Of a stretch of DNA of 64,000 bases, positions 43,301 through 50,622 are shown piece by piece. The notes beneath the pieces are model-generated. The model had not been told where the DNA came from, ran no database searches, and saw only the letters and a program-made list of their open reading frames with translations. The stretch's first letter is position 1; every line of letters begins with the position of its first letter. Made by a program: the position numbers and the translations under genes. The DNA is from Sphingomonas sp. BAUL-RG-20F-R05-02 (lineage in GTDB: Bacteria > Pseudomonadota > Alphaproteobacteria > Sphingomonadales > Sphingomonadaceae), in NCBI RefSeq assembly GCF_022662305.1, contig NZ_JAKNQH010000010.1, positions 1 through 64,000 on the forward strand. The letters are read 5' to 3'.

Positions 43301-44425
43301 CTTGTTCAGGACGACACCCGCATCCGACTGGCGGGCGAGTTCCTCAACGACGCGAGCTTCTCGGCGCCGGTCCGGCGCAGCATCGATTATGTAAATACCG
43401 TTCTGGTCAGCGGGAAATCTAGTGCGGCACTGCTCGCGGTGGCGCCCTCGCTGGTTACAGCGTCCGGCGCGTCCAACGCCGCGCTGTTCGGGCAACTGAC
43501 GCCGGAGGCCTATGCCTCGGCCCAGCAGATCACGGTCGGTAACGGCCTGTCCCTTGCCGCGTCCGGGCGCGGCGCGGATTTTGCCGCACGGCGAGACACG
43601 CCGGGGCTGTTCACCTTCGCGAGCGTGCTGGGCGGAACGGCAACGCTGGAGGCGGATGCGGTTTCGGGCAACGCGCTCGCGCGCACCAACGGCTATGGCT
43701 TCCTCGGCGGGATCGGCTTTGGCGGCGCAACCTGGTCGATCGGCGCGTTTGGCGGCTACATGAACAACCGCCAAACGCTGGTGGGCCTGGCCGCGCATAC
43801 CCGCGCGGATGGCGCGGTGGCAGGCGTGCACGGCCGCTTCGCCAGCGGCGGCTTCGGCATCAAGGCGACGGTCGCTTATGATGGCGGTGATGCCAGCACC
43901 CGGCGTTCGGTGCCCGACGGGAGCGTCTATGCGGAATATCGCCTGCATGGTTGGACAGCGGACGCGTTAATCGACTACGCGTTGCCCGTCACCGGAACCT
44001 GGACGGTGCGACCGAGCCTCGGCGCAACCGCAATTCGCGCCACCCGCTCCGCAGCAAACGAGGTCGGCACCAGCGCTTTCGCATTGTCGGTTGCGCGTCG
44101 CAACCACACGGCGGTGTTCGTAGATGGCGGACTGACGTTCAGCGGAAGCGCGCTTGTGCCAGGTGCGCGGATTACACCGTACCTGTCACTTGGCGCGCGT
44201 TATCAGGCGAAGGGCCGCACGCCGGCCGCGTTGGCCGGGTTCGGCGGCGGGGACCTCACCCTGCTGGCCGAGGGTGCATCACGGGCACCGGTTCTCGCAA
44301 CCGCAACGCTTGGGGCTGAGATCGCGCTCTCGCCGCGCCTTACGCTGTTCGGCGCACTTACCGGTGAAAGCGGCGAGGCCGATCATCGTGCCGGCGGACG
44401 GACCGGTCTGCGGCTTGCGTTCTGA
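37346..44425 (+). CDS. Giant type Va autotransporter
   Basis: The product is about 2359 residues. A signal peptide (FAVGSSAMALMMASASAATAQ) is followed by a passenger of roughly 2050 residues made of many short Thr/Ser/Asn/Gly-rich repeats of the NSGTI, NAGTI and NTGTI kind, as expected for a long beta-helix. Between nt 40300 and 42500 the repeats also carry RTX-like turns such as FGDGDD, LGAGDD and DGGDGND. The last 280 residues, from TPGLFTFASVLGGTATL, are an autotransporter beta-barrel ending in LRLAF, with the terminal Phe needed for outer-membrane insertion. It is probably an adhesin or biofilm protein. GGGGGGA precedes the ATG, and a hairpin follows the stop. Confidence 0.93.
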   Translation: MSKVGIDASARRWKFAVGSSAMALMMASASAATAQCSPDPTIADGTTACSGNDTDGIRVTTANTTLTVAPGANVTTTGTSAITVDVLRGDYSSFTANTINVGGSVSADGQSAIAVMSGTSTTPSYYSTQQIALTVGAGGAVSGATALALLPSPGNASGTISATVDNAGTLTGTGGIALLGNATTNTYGYDQSIATFTTITNQAAGAIVGGILGPVVTLGNAGSIDGGASSAVDSGNSNSSYYATITNSAGGAIRSTSNAATLRNTTASTTITNDGTIANAGSGAALSAGLLTIANNADGEITSAGSTAVQASFINLVNKGVVTGNVVATGGGNTIDSTTGRIDGAVTFGNDNNTVAATYVGRRALATGITGTITTAGTNNVERVVFSADTDVTTPIDLDAGFQKLVLAPDAQVTATLLAGFSTANSLTLSGRGAVINRTTLTAPGISDLDYGFASSAVFTNEGTIEGSGVVDTYGRGGYAVTFSNHNFINRGIVTNDSRGVSMFNNTLENSGQITTKNTGVEMSDAVLNNSGTITSTAGVGVSLFGNVGLRSSNSGTITGATTGVMSYGYYLTNTGTISSAGTGVSIDQSFTNAAGGVVSGGSGPAVMGGYNASIANAGTINGNVVVGDGAAAYLALSGGTLNGNLAMGDGSTLLTDLVNTGTGSFAGINGTVTVTGKASLLYAINTDTSANLISGDTTPFSSVGYQVAHGAKLTLSGPDGQARTQTLVLAGNGSVDLNGAVSVIDAPAIRSTKAITYPDGSPETAALAITNRGNITVLQSADSTAYSLSGVSLNSDDTFANLGTITVTNRAAAGSLTAITGGASITNAGSILLDGSTGISNFQPETLVNSGDITQVDGGAMANGITGPITVNNSGTIRVGGVAVEASGSTISNSGTIASTGGVAIGAIRNSYGSATAVIVNAAGGMITGTGGTAVQLYSGLFSNAGTVSGTVDLGYDVSYYSGAPTRSYSNSTYVAAGGTIAGDLLFGDGDDLLLQTADALGVSGTIDGGAGRDIYGRSLTSSDTVALDLSKVRNFEDGLVQVLGADTVATVTANGTFGGNLFVAGNGQVVNQASITGSLSTALPSSIPYSFASAALFPDDQVLAAITNTGSIAGGVSVTTSAFTNSGTITQAEASLPSYSYPGYPYYPYGDSTPSVLLSGTSVMTIRNSGQISGGGLTATNYSYVDVAPTAIDFANSGTISSDNKAAAAAINVYDFGSDNGGTIQIANSGTLSAQVDAASGTNATALSLNADPDPQPIAYTITNSGTIRATATGASPDLYPQTNALLVSGAGLSGTITNTASGVITASGERAYAILIAETALNLSNAGVITATGTKTSTAIQTFDAFDNVIVNTGTITGDIFLGDGADTLDNAGTINGAVSLGAGDDRFIQRVGATVSGLVDGGDGNDRYIVDASGGTATLAASQISNFETVTQTGTGTGTGYYSGTFNVDTIALAGGTLAVAAGQTLATSGVTTITGGDAGVSIVNAGRIAGAVRLGAGDDSYTDMAGSIAAGGVDGGGGTNLYRVILNGNRSGIGARANFQQLAVAGTGTLTLALDQNFQSVSLAGANLNASLGGFTIGRIDGSAAAESASVDGDVAAASLGGGDDTLALGATTLAGRYDGGDGTDVLRLTANGPVTLTGTATHFETVSLANGTLTIAGTLGSDGAALAFGDGAQAVTVASGGTLAGSIDLGAGDDSFTLARGGALIGTVAGGAGAGTDTATLDFANGLTLNSGTLTGFEQLVAQGSGTLALNGGGFSFDTATIAGDLTIAADASLTTSHLTFGPADNRLTIAGTFAGSVAGGIGTDSIDVSGGSVAAPVAFETVSGIEALRMSAGFATVSGDAAFGTVALAGGRLVGLAGSTIAASNITVGSNATFGSAGTVNGNVTVNGTLSPGASPGTMTVNGTVSLAGGSTSLFEITPSVSDKLVVNGALSIAQGATLQLVATGAVKPGTVTDLIVASGGITGSYTTVVKPASLFGFLVQDDTRIRLAGEFLNDASFSAPVRRSIDYVNTVLVSGKSSAALLAVAPSLVTASGASNAALFGQLTPEAYASAQQITVGNGLSLAASGRGADFAARRDTPGLFTFASVLGGTATLEADAVSGNALARTNGYGFLGGIGFGGATWSIGAFGGYMNNRQTLVGLAAHTRADGAVAGVHGRFASGGFGIKATVAYDGGDASTRRSVPDGSVYAEYRLHGWTADALIDYALPVTGTWTVRPSLGATAIRATRSAANEVGTSAFALSVARRNHTAVFVDGGLTFSGSALVPGARITPYLSLGARYQAKGRTPAALAGFGGGDLTLLAEGASRAPVLATATLGAEIALSPRLTLFGALTGESGEADHRAGGRTGLRLAF

Positions 44426-44435
44426 CGCGCGGCTG

Positions 44436-44479
44436 TGCGACACGCGCGTTGCTGGCCCGATCCGGCCGCGCGTGTCGCA
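44436..44479 (+). terminator. Long hairpin after the autotransporter gene
   Basis: TGCGACACGCGCG (44436-44448) and CGCGCGTGTCGCA (44467-44479) are perfect 13-bp inverted copies around an 18-nt loop, starting 10 bp after the stop. No T-run follows. It may stop transcription with help or protect the 3' end of the 7-kb message. Confidence 0.55.
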
Positions 44480-44593
44480 TGAGGGGTGGATCCGACGGGC
44501 CCCGGTCCGTAGCAACACGCACTCCCGAACCCGCATGGGATGAGCGGTCCCGATCCCCCATCGTATTGTGAACAAGAAGTCATCTTCGCGACT

Positions 44594-44619
44594 GGAACCA
44601 ACCCGTCGCGGTCGCGGTT
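44594..44619 (+). promoter_or_regulatory. Candidate EcfG-type promoter upstream of the aldose epimerase gene
   Basis: GGAAC (44594-44598) and GGTT (44616-44619) are 17 bp apart. This resembles the GGAAC-N16/17-CGTT promoters of the general stress sigma factor EcfG in sphingomonads, with the first base of the -10 changed. It lies about 56 bp before the ATG at 44675. It is a short motif in GC-rich DNA, so chance is possible. Confidence 0.32.
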
Positions 44620-44674
44620 GGCGCGTCGAGGATCTGGCAGTCGCGGCGGCGCCAGGCAGCTGCCAAGGACCATC

Positions 44675-45553
44675 ATGACCGCGTACGTTGCAACGATCGC
44701 GTCCGACCGGCTCACTGCCGGTATTTCCACGCTGGGCGCGGAACTCCAGCACCTGACGGATCGCGACGGACGCGAATTGCAGTGGGACGGCGATCCTGCC
44801 GTATGGCATGGCCGCGCGCCGATCCTGTTCCCAGTTATTGGTCTGCTGGAAGGCGGGCATTACCGGCTTGACGGCACGAGCTACCCGATGCCGAAGCACG
44901 GATTCGCCCGCCACGCGACGTTCGACATAGCCGCGCAGACCGCCGACGCCGTCACGTTGCGGCTGACGGCATCGGATGAGACGCGCGCGATCTACCCGTT
45001 CGACTTCCAGCTCGACATCGCCTTTTCGCTAGCCGGCGCGACGCTGGAGGTGGTCGCCACGATCACCAACGATGGTGATCGTGCGATGCCTGCAAGCTTT
45101 GGCTTCCACCCCGCGCTGCGCTGGCCGCTCCCTTTCGGGCAGCCGCGTGATGCCCATGGTATCCGCTTTGACCACGACGAACCCGCGCCCGTCCGCCGCA
45201 TCGACGCGAATGGCTTTCTGCTGCCCGAGCCGCAACCGTCGCCGGTGGTTGGGGACCTGCTGACGCTCCGCGACGACCTGTTCTTCGACGATGCGCTGAT
45301 CTTCGATGCGCTGGCGAGCCGCCGGGTCAGCTATGGCGCCGCGACCGGACCGAAGCTGACAGTCGATTTCGCCGATTTTCCTACCCTTGGCGTGTGGACC
45401 AAGCCCGGCGCCGGCTTCATCTGCATCGAGCCGTGGCAGGGCTTTTCCGATCCGGTCGGCTTCTCCGGCGATATCCGCGACAAGCCCGGCATCATCGAAA
45501 TCGCGCCCGGCGCCAGCAAGCGCCTCGCCATGCACATCGCGCTGACCGCCTGA
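44675..45553 (+). CDS. Aldose 1-epimerase-family protein
   Basis: The product is about 292 residues with the galactose-mutarotase beta-sandwich fold: ISTLGAELQHLTDRDGRELQW, PILFPVIGLLEGGHY, PMPKHGFARHATF and ASFGFHPALRWPLP. The two His (in KHGFAR and GFHP) and the Glu in GFICIEPWQG are the expected active-site residues. It interconverts the alpha and beta anomers of a hexose. The ATG at 44675 has AAGGA upstream. It stands 33 bp before the SDR gene and, together with the GH130 gene, forms a three-gene sugar-catabolic operon. Confidence 0.9.
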   Translation: MTAYVATIASDRLTAGISTLGAELQHLTDRDGRELQWDGDPAVWHGRAPILFPVIGLLEGGHYRLDGTSYPMPKHGFARHATFDIAAQTADAVTLRLTASDETRAIYPFDFQLDIAFSLAGATLEVVATITNDGDRAMPASFGFHPALRWPLPFGQPRDAHGIRFDHDEPAPVRRIDANGFLLPEPQPSPVVGDLLTLRDDLFFDDALIFDALASRRVSYGAATGPKLTVDFADFPTLGVWTKPGAGFICIEPWQGFSDPVGFSGDIRDKPGIIEIAPGASKRLAMHIALTA

Positions 45554-45586
45554 TGCCCGCACCTTCCCCCGTTCGGAGACGATAAG

Positions 45587-46354
45587 ATGTTCGACAATGC
45601 CGTAGCGATCGTAACCGGTGGTGAATCCGGGATCGGCGCAGCCTGCGCCAAGGCGCTCGGCGATGCCGGCGCGCGTGTGGTCATCACTTATTACAAGGAC
45701 GAGGCCGCGGCGCAGCGCGTGTGCGCCGCGATCGGCGGTGCCGACCGGGCGATCGCCGTACAGACCGACGTGGGCAACGAGGCCGGTGTCACCGCGCTGT
45801 TCGCTGCGGCGGAGAAAGCGTTCGGCACGGTCAGCCTGCTGGTCAATTCGGCCGGGATGAACATGAGCGGCGTGTTCCTCGTTGATATGGAGCTGGCGCA
45901 GTTCGACCGGGTGGTGCGGTCCGACCTATACGGCCCGTTCCTCACCTGCCGCGCACTGGTGCGCGGGCTGGAAGCCAAGGGGATGAAGGGCCGGATCGTC
46001 AACATATCCTCCATCCACGAACGCGCGCCACGACCGGGCGGCGTCGATTACGATTCCGCCAAGGGTGGCCTGTCGCAGCTCACCGCCACGCTCGCGCTGG
46101 AACTCGCGCCGAAGGGCATCGCCGTCAACGGCGTTGCTCCCGGCATGATCCTAACGCCCATGAACCAGAGCGCGATCGACAATGCCGCCGAGTTGAGAAC
46201 GAAGGAGGCGGCAATCCCGTGGCAGCGCGCCGGCCGGCCGGACGAGGTTGCGGCGCTGGTCAACTTCCTGCTGTCGCCGGTGGCGGACTACATCACCGGC
46301 ACCACCGTGACGATTGACGGCGCGCTGTCGCTCACCGTCGCCCAGGGGGCGTGA
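45587..46354 (+). CDS. Short-chain dehydrogenase/reductase, sugar dehydrogenase type
   Basis: The product is 255 residues. It has the SDR cofactor loop VTGGESGIGAACA, the NSAGM motif, and a catalytic Ser (NISSIHERAP) with Tyr and Lys in YDSAKGG. The C-terminal ITGTTVTIDGAL is typical of glucose 1-dehydrogenase-like members. Asp or Arg cofactor specificity cannot be decided with confidence. Between an aldose epimerase and a GH130 phosphorylase it may oxidise a free hexose such as mannose or glucose. GGAGACGATAAG precedes the ATG. Its stop overlaps a GTG just before the GH130 start. Confidence 0.9.
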   Translation: MFDNAVAIVTGGESGIGAACAKALGDAGARVVITYYKDEAAAQRVCAAIGGADRAIAVQTDVGNEAGVTALFAAAEKAFGTVSLLVNSAGMNMSGVFLVDMELAQFDRVVRSDLYGPFLTCRALVRGLEAKGMKGRIVNISSIHERAPRPGGVDYDSAKGGLSQLTATLALELAPKGIAVNGVAPGMILTPMNQSAIDNAAELRTKEAAIPWQRAGRPDEVAALVNFLLSPVADYITGTTVTIDGALSLTVAQGA

Positions 46355-46356
46355 CG

Positions 46357-47250
46357 ATGCCGATTGATTTCAACGTCGAACAGATCGACGCGATCACGAT
46401 GACGGGCAATCAGGCGGTCTCCTGCCGCGACCTGATGAGCCCCTATGTCTGGCGCACCGACGGCGGCGTGTATGCGATGCTGGTGCGGGCGGTACCTAAG
46501 CCCGGTGAGACCGGCGACACCGGCACGATCTGGTACGCGACGAGCGAGGACGGCCTCAGTTTCACCGCCACCGACACGCCGATCCTTTCGCCCGGACCCG
46601 GCGCGGAGGATATCGGCGGGTGCGAAGACCCGACGCCGGTGTTCCGCGCGGATGGCAGCGTCGTCATCTATTATACCGGCGTGGATGCGACGCGCACCCA
46701 TGGCGAGATGCTCTACGCCACCGGCCCGTCGATCGATCGCCTCACCAAACGGGGTGTCGCGATGCAGAACACCCCGAGCCAAGGCAATATCAAGGAAGCC
46801 ACGGTCGACCGTACCAAAGACGGCGGCTGGCGGATGTTCTACGAATATGCGCGCAACGAGGCATCGCTGGTCGGCCTCGCGGTCAGCAACGGTGACGCCG
46901 GCCCGTGGACCGACGCGGCCGATCCGTTCTCGCCGCGCACCGATGGCTGGGATAGCTGGCATCTCTCGACCGGCCCGCTGCTCACCACCGACAAGACCCG
47001 GCCGGTGATGTTCTACAACGGCGCCACGCACGACGCGCGCTGGCGGATCGGCTGGGTCGCGTTCGATGCCGAATACACCAAGGTGGTCGCGCGCTGCGTG
47101 GAACCGCTCATCACGCCGCCGCCCGGGCCGGATCGCACCGGCACCGACATCGCCTTCGCCGCATCGGTGGTGACAGTCGACGGGCAGATCTGGCTGTATT
47201 ACTCGCTGGCCGACACGCACCTGTACCGCGCCATCATCCGCCAGAGTTAG
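46357..47250 (+). CDS. GH130-family beta-mannoside phosphorylase or hydrolase
   Basis: The product is about 297 residues with a five-bladed beta-propeller pattern. It contains SPYVWRTDGGVYAML, IGGCEDPTPVFRADG with the candidate catalytic Asp, GNIKEATVDRTKDGGW and SWHLSTGPLL, followed by VMFYNGATHDARWRIG. These fit GH130, whose members phosphorolyse mannosyl-glucose or manno-oligosaccharides to mannose-1-phosphate. Some members are hydrolases instead. I prefer the ATG at 46357, which has AGGGGG at a proper distance; a GTG at 46351 lies too close to it. The gene completes the operon with the epimerase and SDR and connects to the mannanases 17 kb away. Confidence 0.85.
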   Translation: MPIDFNVEQIDAITMTGNQAVSCRDLMSPYVWRTDGGVYAMLVRAVPKPGETGDTGTIWYATSEDGLSFTATDTPILSPGPGAEDIGGCEDPTPVFRADGSVVIYYTGVDATRTHGEMLYATGPSIDRLTKRGVAMQNTPSQGNIKEATVDRTKDGGWRMFYEYARNEASLVGLAVSNGDAGPWTDAADPFSPRTDGWDSWHLSTGPLLTTDKTRPVMFYNGATHDARWRIGWVAFDAEYTKVVARCVEPLITPPPGPDRTGTDIAFAASVVTVDGQIWLYYSLADTHLYRAIIRQS

Positions 47251-47286
47251 TCCGGCATAGCGCCACGCCAACCTAGCCTGTAGCAC

Positions 47287-47323
47287 CGGATCGTACGCTG
47301 TCGGGCCGGCGGCGTACGATCCG
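47287..47323. repeat. 12-bp inverted repeat between GH130 and DedA genes
   Basis: CGGATCGTACGC (47287-47298) and GCGTACGATCCG (47312-47323) are perfect inverted copies around 13 bp. The element ends 17 bp before the DedA start codon. It may end the GH130 operon or form an operator or leader hairpin for DedA. No T-run follows. Confidence 0.55.
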
Positions 47324-47340
47324 AACGGTACGGGGAAAGC

Positions 47341-47916
47341 ATGACAATCGAGCTGCTGATTGCGCGATACGGGTTGATCGCGCTGTTCTTCGGTGCTGGC
47401 ATAGAAGGCGAGGCCTGCGTCATCACCGGCGGCGTGTTCGCGCATCGCGGCGTGCTGTCGCTCCCGGCGGCGATGGTGGCAGCGGCGCTCGGTTCGTTCG
47501 CGGCGGACCAGGTGCTGTTCCTGCTCGGGCGGCGTTACCGTAACCTCGCCTGGGTACGTCGGCTGCACGACAAGCCTGCGTTCGCGCGGGCGATCGCGAT
47601 GATCGAACAGCATCCCAACCGCTTCATCTTCGTGTTCCGCTTCCTCTACGGGCTTCGCACCGTCAGCCCGGTTGCGATCGGCACCACCAAAATTCCCGCG
47701 CGTCGTTTCCTGCTCATCAACGCGCTCGCCGCGATCATCTGGGCGATCGCGTTCACCACGGTCGGCTTCGTGTTCGGTCACGCGCTGGAGGCGCTGCTCG
47801 GGGAGTTGCTCACGCCGGTCAACATCGCCATCGTGGTCGCCGTGATCGCCGTATTGGCGGCGGTGATTTGGTTGGTGCGCAGATCGCGCAACCGCGCGTC
47901 CGACACGACACGCTGA
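47341..47916 (+). CDS. DedA-family membrane protein
   Basis: The product is 191 residues with about five hydrophobic or re-entrant segments. It shows YGLIALFFGAGIEGEACVITG with the early acidic residue of the family, and FRFLYGLRTVSPVAIGTTKI, the conserved Arg-containing segment. DedA/VTT proteins are lipid-linked transporters or scramblases, for example of undecaprenyl phosphate or phospholipids, and depend on the proton gradient. This is consistent with a cell that makes much lipid-linked glycan, but the substrate is not shown. GGGGAAAGC precedes the ATG. Confidence 0.93.
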   Translation: MTIELLIARYGLIALFFGAGIEGEACVITGGVFAHRGVLSLPAAMVAAALGSFAADQVLFLLGRRYRNLAWVRRLHDKPAFARAIAMIEQHPNRFIFVFRFLYGLRTVSPVAIGTTKIPARRFLLINALAAIIWAIAFTTVGFVFGHALEALLGELLTPVNIAIVVAVIAVLAAVIWLVRRSRNRASDTTR

Positions 47917-48064
47917 AGACCTTCGGGATCGGCCGTTTGTTCGACAATCAAGCCTGATCCGCCCATCATTACGCTTTAGCGACCAGCGCCGGAGACACCG
48001 CCGCATTGGTCTTTCGCAACCGTTTCGCGTTATGCGCTCGCATCTTCGACGGAGCCGCATTGCT

Positions 48065-49555
48065 ATGGCCAAGGCCAGAACATCCAACGACCAGCCCGAC
48101 CGCGAACAACTCCAGCGTATCGTTGAGGGTTTGAGCGATGGCGTGATCCTGATCGAGCCTGATGGCAGGATCGTCTGGGCGAACGCGGCCGCGCTGGCGA
48201 TGCATGGCTGCGCGGGCGTGGCCGATCTGGGCGCGACGGTCAGCGAGTATCAGCATCGCTTCACGCTGCGGTTGCGTGCTGGACAGCCCCTGCCCGCTTC
48301 CGCCTACCCGATGGCGCGGCTGTGTCGTGGCGAGGCGTTCGAGAACGTAATCGTTGATGTCTGCAAGACTGGCCAGCCCGAGCCGGACTGGGTCCACCGT
48401 GAGCGCGGCTTTGTCCTGGATCGCGACGGCAAACCCGATTGCCTGGTGCTCATCATCTGCGACGCGACCGAGGCGTTCGAGGCCGAGGAGCGCTTCGAGA
48501 GCATGTTCAACGCAAACCCTGCGCCTGCGCTGATCGTGCGGCTCGCCGATCTGCGCTATGTCCGCGTCAACGAAGGCTTCCTCGAGCTGTCCGGCTGGGA
48601 ACGCGACCAGATCGTCGGCCGCTCGCTGTACGATTTCGACATCCTTGAACACGCCGTCGAGCGGGACAAGGCGAAGGCACGGCTCGGGCGCGGCGACGCC
48701 GTCCCGCAAATGGAGGCGGAATTGCCGCTGCCCGGCGGCGACAGCAAACTGGTGCTGCTTGCCGGCCACCCGGCCGAGATGGCCAACAACGAACCGTGCA
48801 TGATCTTCACCTTCGCGGACCTCGAACCGCGCCGCCGCGCGGAAATGGCGCTGCGCCAGAGCGAGGAGCGGTTCGCCACCGCATTCCGTTTCGCGCCGGT
48901 GCCGATGCTGCTGACCAGCGTCGACGGGCACCGCATCCTCAACGTCAACCACGCCTTCCTGGCGCTGACTGAATGGGGCCACGACAGCGTGGTCGGCCGC
49001 AAACCCGCCGAGATCGAACTGTTCGAAAGTTCGGCGACACGCCGCGAAATCGAGAAGAAGGTCTCCGAAAGCGGATCTTTCCGGGGGTACGAGGTGCAGA
49101 TCAAGACGCGCACCGGCGATCTCGTCACCTGCCTCGCCTCGGCCGAGACGGTCACGATCAACGGCCAATACTGCATCCTCGCCGCGTTTCAGGACATCAG
49201 CGACCGCAAGCGCACCGAACTCGACCTGATCGCCGCGATCGAAGGCGCGATGCAGGATTCGAGCTGGCTCAGCCAGAAGATCATGGACCGCCTCGCCGCC
49301 TTGCGCGGGCCGCCACCGCAGCACGGTGCGCCCACCCCGCCGGTCGAGCTGACGGCGCGCGAACGCGAGGTGCTCGCCCTCATCACCAAGGGCAAGACCG
49401 ACGACGCTATCGCCGATGCCCTTTCGCTGAAGCGCAACACCGTGCGCAACCACGTCGCGCGACTCTACGCCAAAATCGGCGCGCACAGCCGCGCGGAAGC
49501 GATCATCTGGGCACGCGACCGGGGCCATCAGCTCGGCATCGATCCGCAAAGTTAA
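48065..49555 (+). CDS. PAS-domain LuxR-type transcription regulator
   Basis: The product is about 496 residues. Three PAS-like domains are visible: near the N-terminus (IVEGLSDGVILIEPDGRIVWANAA), in the middle (MFNANPAPALIVRLADLRYVRVNEGF) and further on (FRFAPVPMLLTSVDGHRILNVNHA). A C-terminal LuxR HTH reads PPVELTAREREVLALITKG and ends with NTVRNHVARLYAKIGAHSR. There is no kinase or receiver domain, so it would sense a ligand or redox state directly and bind DNA. The ATG at 48065 has GGAG some 12 bases upstream; an ATG at 48032 is the alternative. Targets are unknown; the neighbouring stress genes are candidates. Confidence 0.87.
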   Translation: MAKARTSNDQPDREQLQRIVEGLSDGVILIEPDGRIVWANAAALAMHGCAGVADLGATVSEYQHRFTLRLRAGQPLPASAYPMARLCRGEAFENVIVDVCKTGQPEPDWVHRERGFVLDRDGKPDCLVLIICDATEAFEAEERFESMFNANPAPALIVRLADLRYVRVNEGFLELSGWERDQIVGRSLYDFDILEHAVERDKAKARLGRGDAVPQMEAELPLPGGDSKLVLLAGHPAEMANNEPCMIFTFADLEPRRRAEMALRQSEERFATAFRFAPVPMLLTSVDGHRILNVNHAFLALTEWGHDSVVGRKPAEIELFESSATRREIEKKVSESGSFRGYEVQIKTRTGDLVTCLASAETVTINGQYCILAAFQDISDRKRTELDLIAAIEGAMQDSSWLSQKIMDRLAALRGPPPQHGAPTPPVELTAREREVLALITKGKTDDAIADALSLKRNTVRNHVARLYAKIGAHSRAEAIIWARDRGHQLGIDPQS

Positions 49556-49675
49556 TTGCATGAACTGGTGCCGGCGCACCCATGCAACGGGTGCCTGCGC
49601 ATCTTTGGCGCATCCGGCTCCGACCTTACCTTTCCAACATCGAGCCAACCGCTCGTGTCTGAAAGGAGAACGTCA

Positions 49676-49933
49676 ATGTCCATTCTTGCATGGATCATCC
49701 TCGGTCTGGTCGCCGGGTTCATCGGCAGCAAGATCGTCAATCGCACCGGCGAAGGCGTGCTGCTCGATATCGTGCTTGGCGTGGTCGGCGCGGTCGTCGG
49801 CGGCTTTCTGTTCAACCAGTTCGGCGCGGCCGGCGTCACCGGCCTCAACGTCTACAGCCTGATCGTGGCAGTCATCGGCGCGATCATCGTGCTGGTGCTC
49901 TATCACATGGTGGTGCGCGGCACGCGCCGCTGA
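49676..49933 (+). CDS. GlsB/YeaQ/YmgE-family stress membrane protein
   Basis: The product is 85 residues with three hydrophobic helices: SILAWIILGLVAGFIGSKIV, ILLDIV-type glycine-rich helix 2 (VLLDIVLGVVGAVVGGFLF), and LIVAVIGAIIVLVLYHMVV. This is the glycine-zipper transglycosylase-associated family, commonly induced by general stress. Its molecular role is not settled. AAAGGAGAACG gives a strong ribosome site. It is the first of three small stress-type genes in a row. Confidence 0.93.
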   Translation: MSILAWIILGLVAGFIGSKIVNRTGEGVLLDIVLGVVGAVVGGFLFNQFGAAGVTGLNVYSLIVAVIGAIIVLVLYHMVVRGTRR

Positions 49934-49959
49934 ACATCCCGCTTTCGAAACCACAAAGC

Positions 49960-49980
49960 CCCGGCCGATCCACGGCCGGG
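49960..49980 (+). terminator. Hairpin between GlsB and YflT-like genes
   Basis: CCCGGCCG (49960-49967) and CGGCCGGG (49973-49980) form an 8-bp perfect stem with a 5-nt loop. It lies 18 bp before the next ATG and has no T-run. It may act as an attenuator or mRNA processing stop between co-directional genes. Confidence 0.45.
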
Positions 49981-49997
49981 CACAGGAGAGACAAATC

Positions 49998-50600
49998 ATG
50001 ACACAGACCATCACAGGCTTGTTCGACCAGTACGACGACGCCCGCCGCGCGGTGCAGGATCTGGAAGCCGCCGGCGTCGCACACCGCGACATCAGCATCG
50101 TCGGCCATGACAAGCGCAATGCGGCTGGTGATGTCGCCGAACCGGCCGCGGAGGACGCGGGCACGGGTGCGGGCATCGGCGCCGCGGTAGGCGGCGTCGG
50201 CGGTCTGCTCGCCGGGCTCGGCCTGCTCGCCATTCCGGGTATCGGTCCGGTGGTCGCGGCTGGCTGGCTGGCGGCGACCGCAGCCGGTGCGGCGGGCGGC
50301 GCGCTCGTCGGTGCGGCGGCAGGCGGTCTCGTCGGTGCGCTGACCCATGCCGGCGTTTCCGAGGACGACGCGCATGTCTATGCGGAGGGTGTCCGCCGTG
50401 GCGGGACGCTCGTCACCGCCAAGGTCGACGAACCGCTGGTGCCGACCGCGCGCAACATCCTCAGCGACGACCGCACCGTCAACCTGAGCGAACGCCGCAG
50501 CGCGTATCAGGCACAGGGCTGGAATCGCTTCGACGAAAGCGCACCTGCCTATTCGGACAGCGACATCGCCGCCGAACGCGCCCGCTACAATCGCGTCTGA
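49998..50600 (+). CDS. YflT-like general stress protein with glycine-zipper core
   Basis: The product is 200 residues. The N-terminal domain (ITGLFDQYDDARRAVQDLEA, then GVAHRDISIVGHDK) matches the heat-induced stress protein YflT domain. The middle is a glycine/alanine-rich membrane-active stretch (GIGAAVGGVGGLLAGLGLLA and AAGAAGGALVGAAAGGLVGA), and the C-terminal tail is hydrophilic. Such proteins are common in alphaproteobacterial stress regulons, without a known reaction. AGGAGAGAC precedes the ATG. It follows GlsB and precedes a PepSY-like protein, which suggests a joint stress operon. Confidence 0.86.
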   Translation: MTQTITGLFDQYDDARRAVQDLEAAGVAHRDISIVGHDKRNAAGDVAEPAAEDAGTGAGIGAAVGGVGGLLAGLGLLAIPGIGPVVAAGWLAATAAGAAGGALVGAAAGGLVGALTHAGVSEDDAHVYAEGVRRGGTLVTAKVDEPLVPTARNILSDDRTVNLSERRSAYQAQGWNRFDESAPAYSDSDIAAERARYNRV

Positions 50601-50622
50601 CCTCCATCAAAGGAACATCACT

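Noticed and set aside
37346..44425. The autotransporter repeats as a DNA tandem repeat or CRISPR-like array
   Set aside because: The repeats are degenerate at DNA level and only evident as short protein motifs; there are no regular repeat-spacer units.
46288..49648. Two long minus-strand frames opposite GH130, DedA and the PAS-LuxR gene
   Set aside because: They oppose genes with clear motifs, and the translations look like reversed GC-rich coding DNA.
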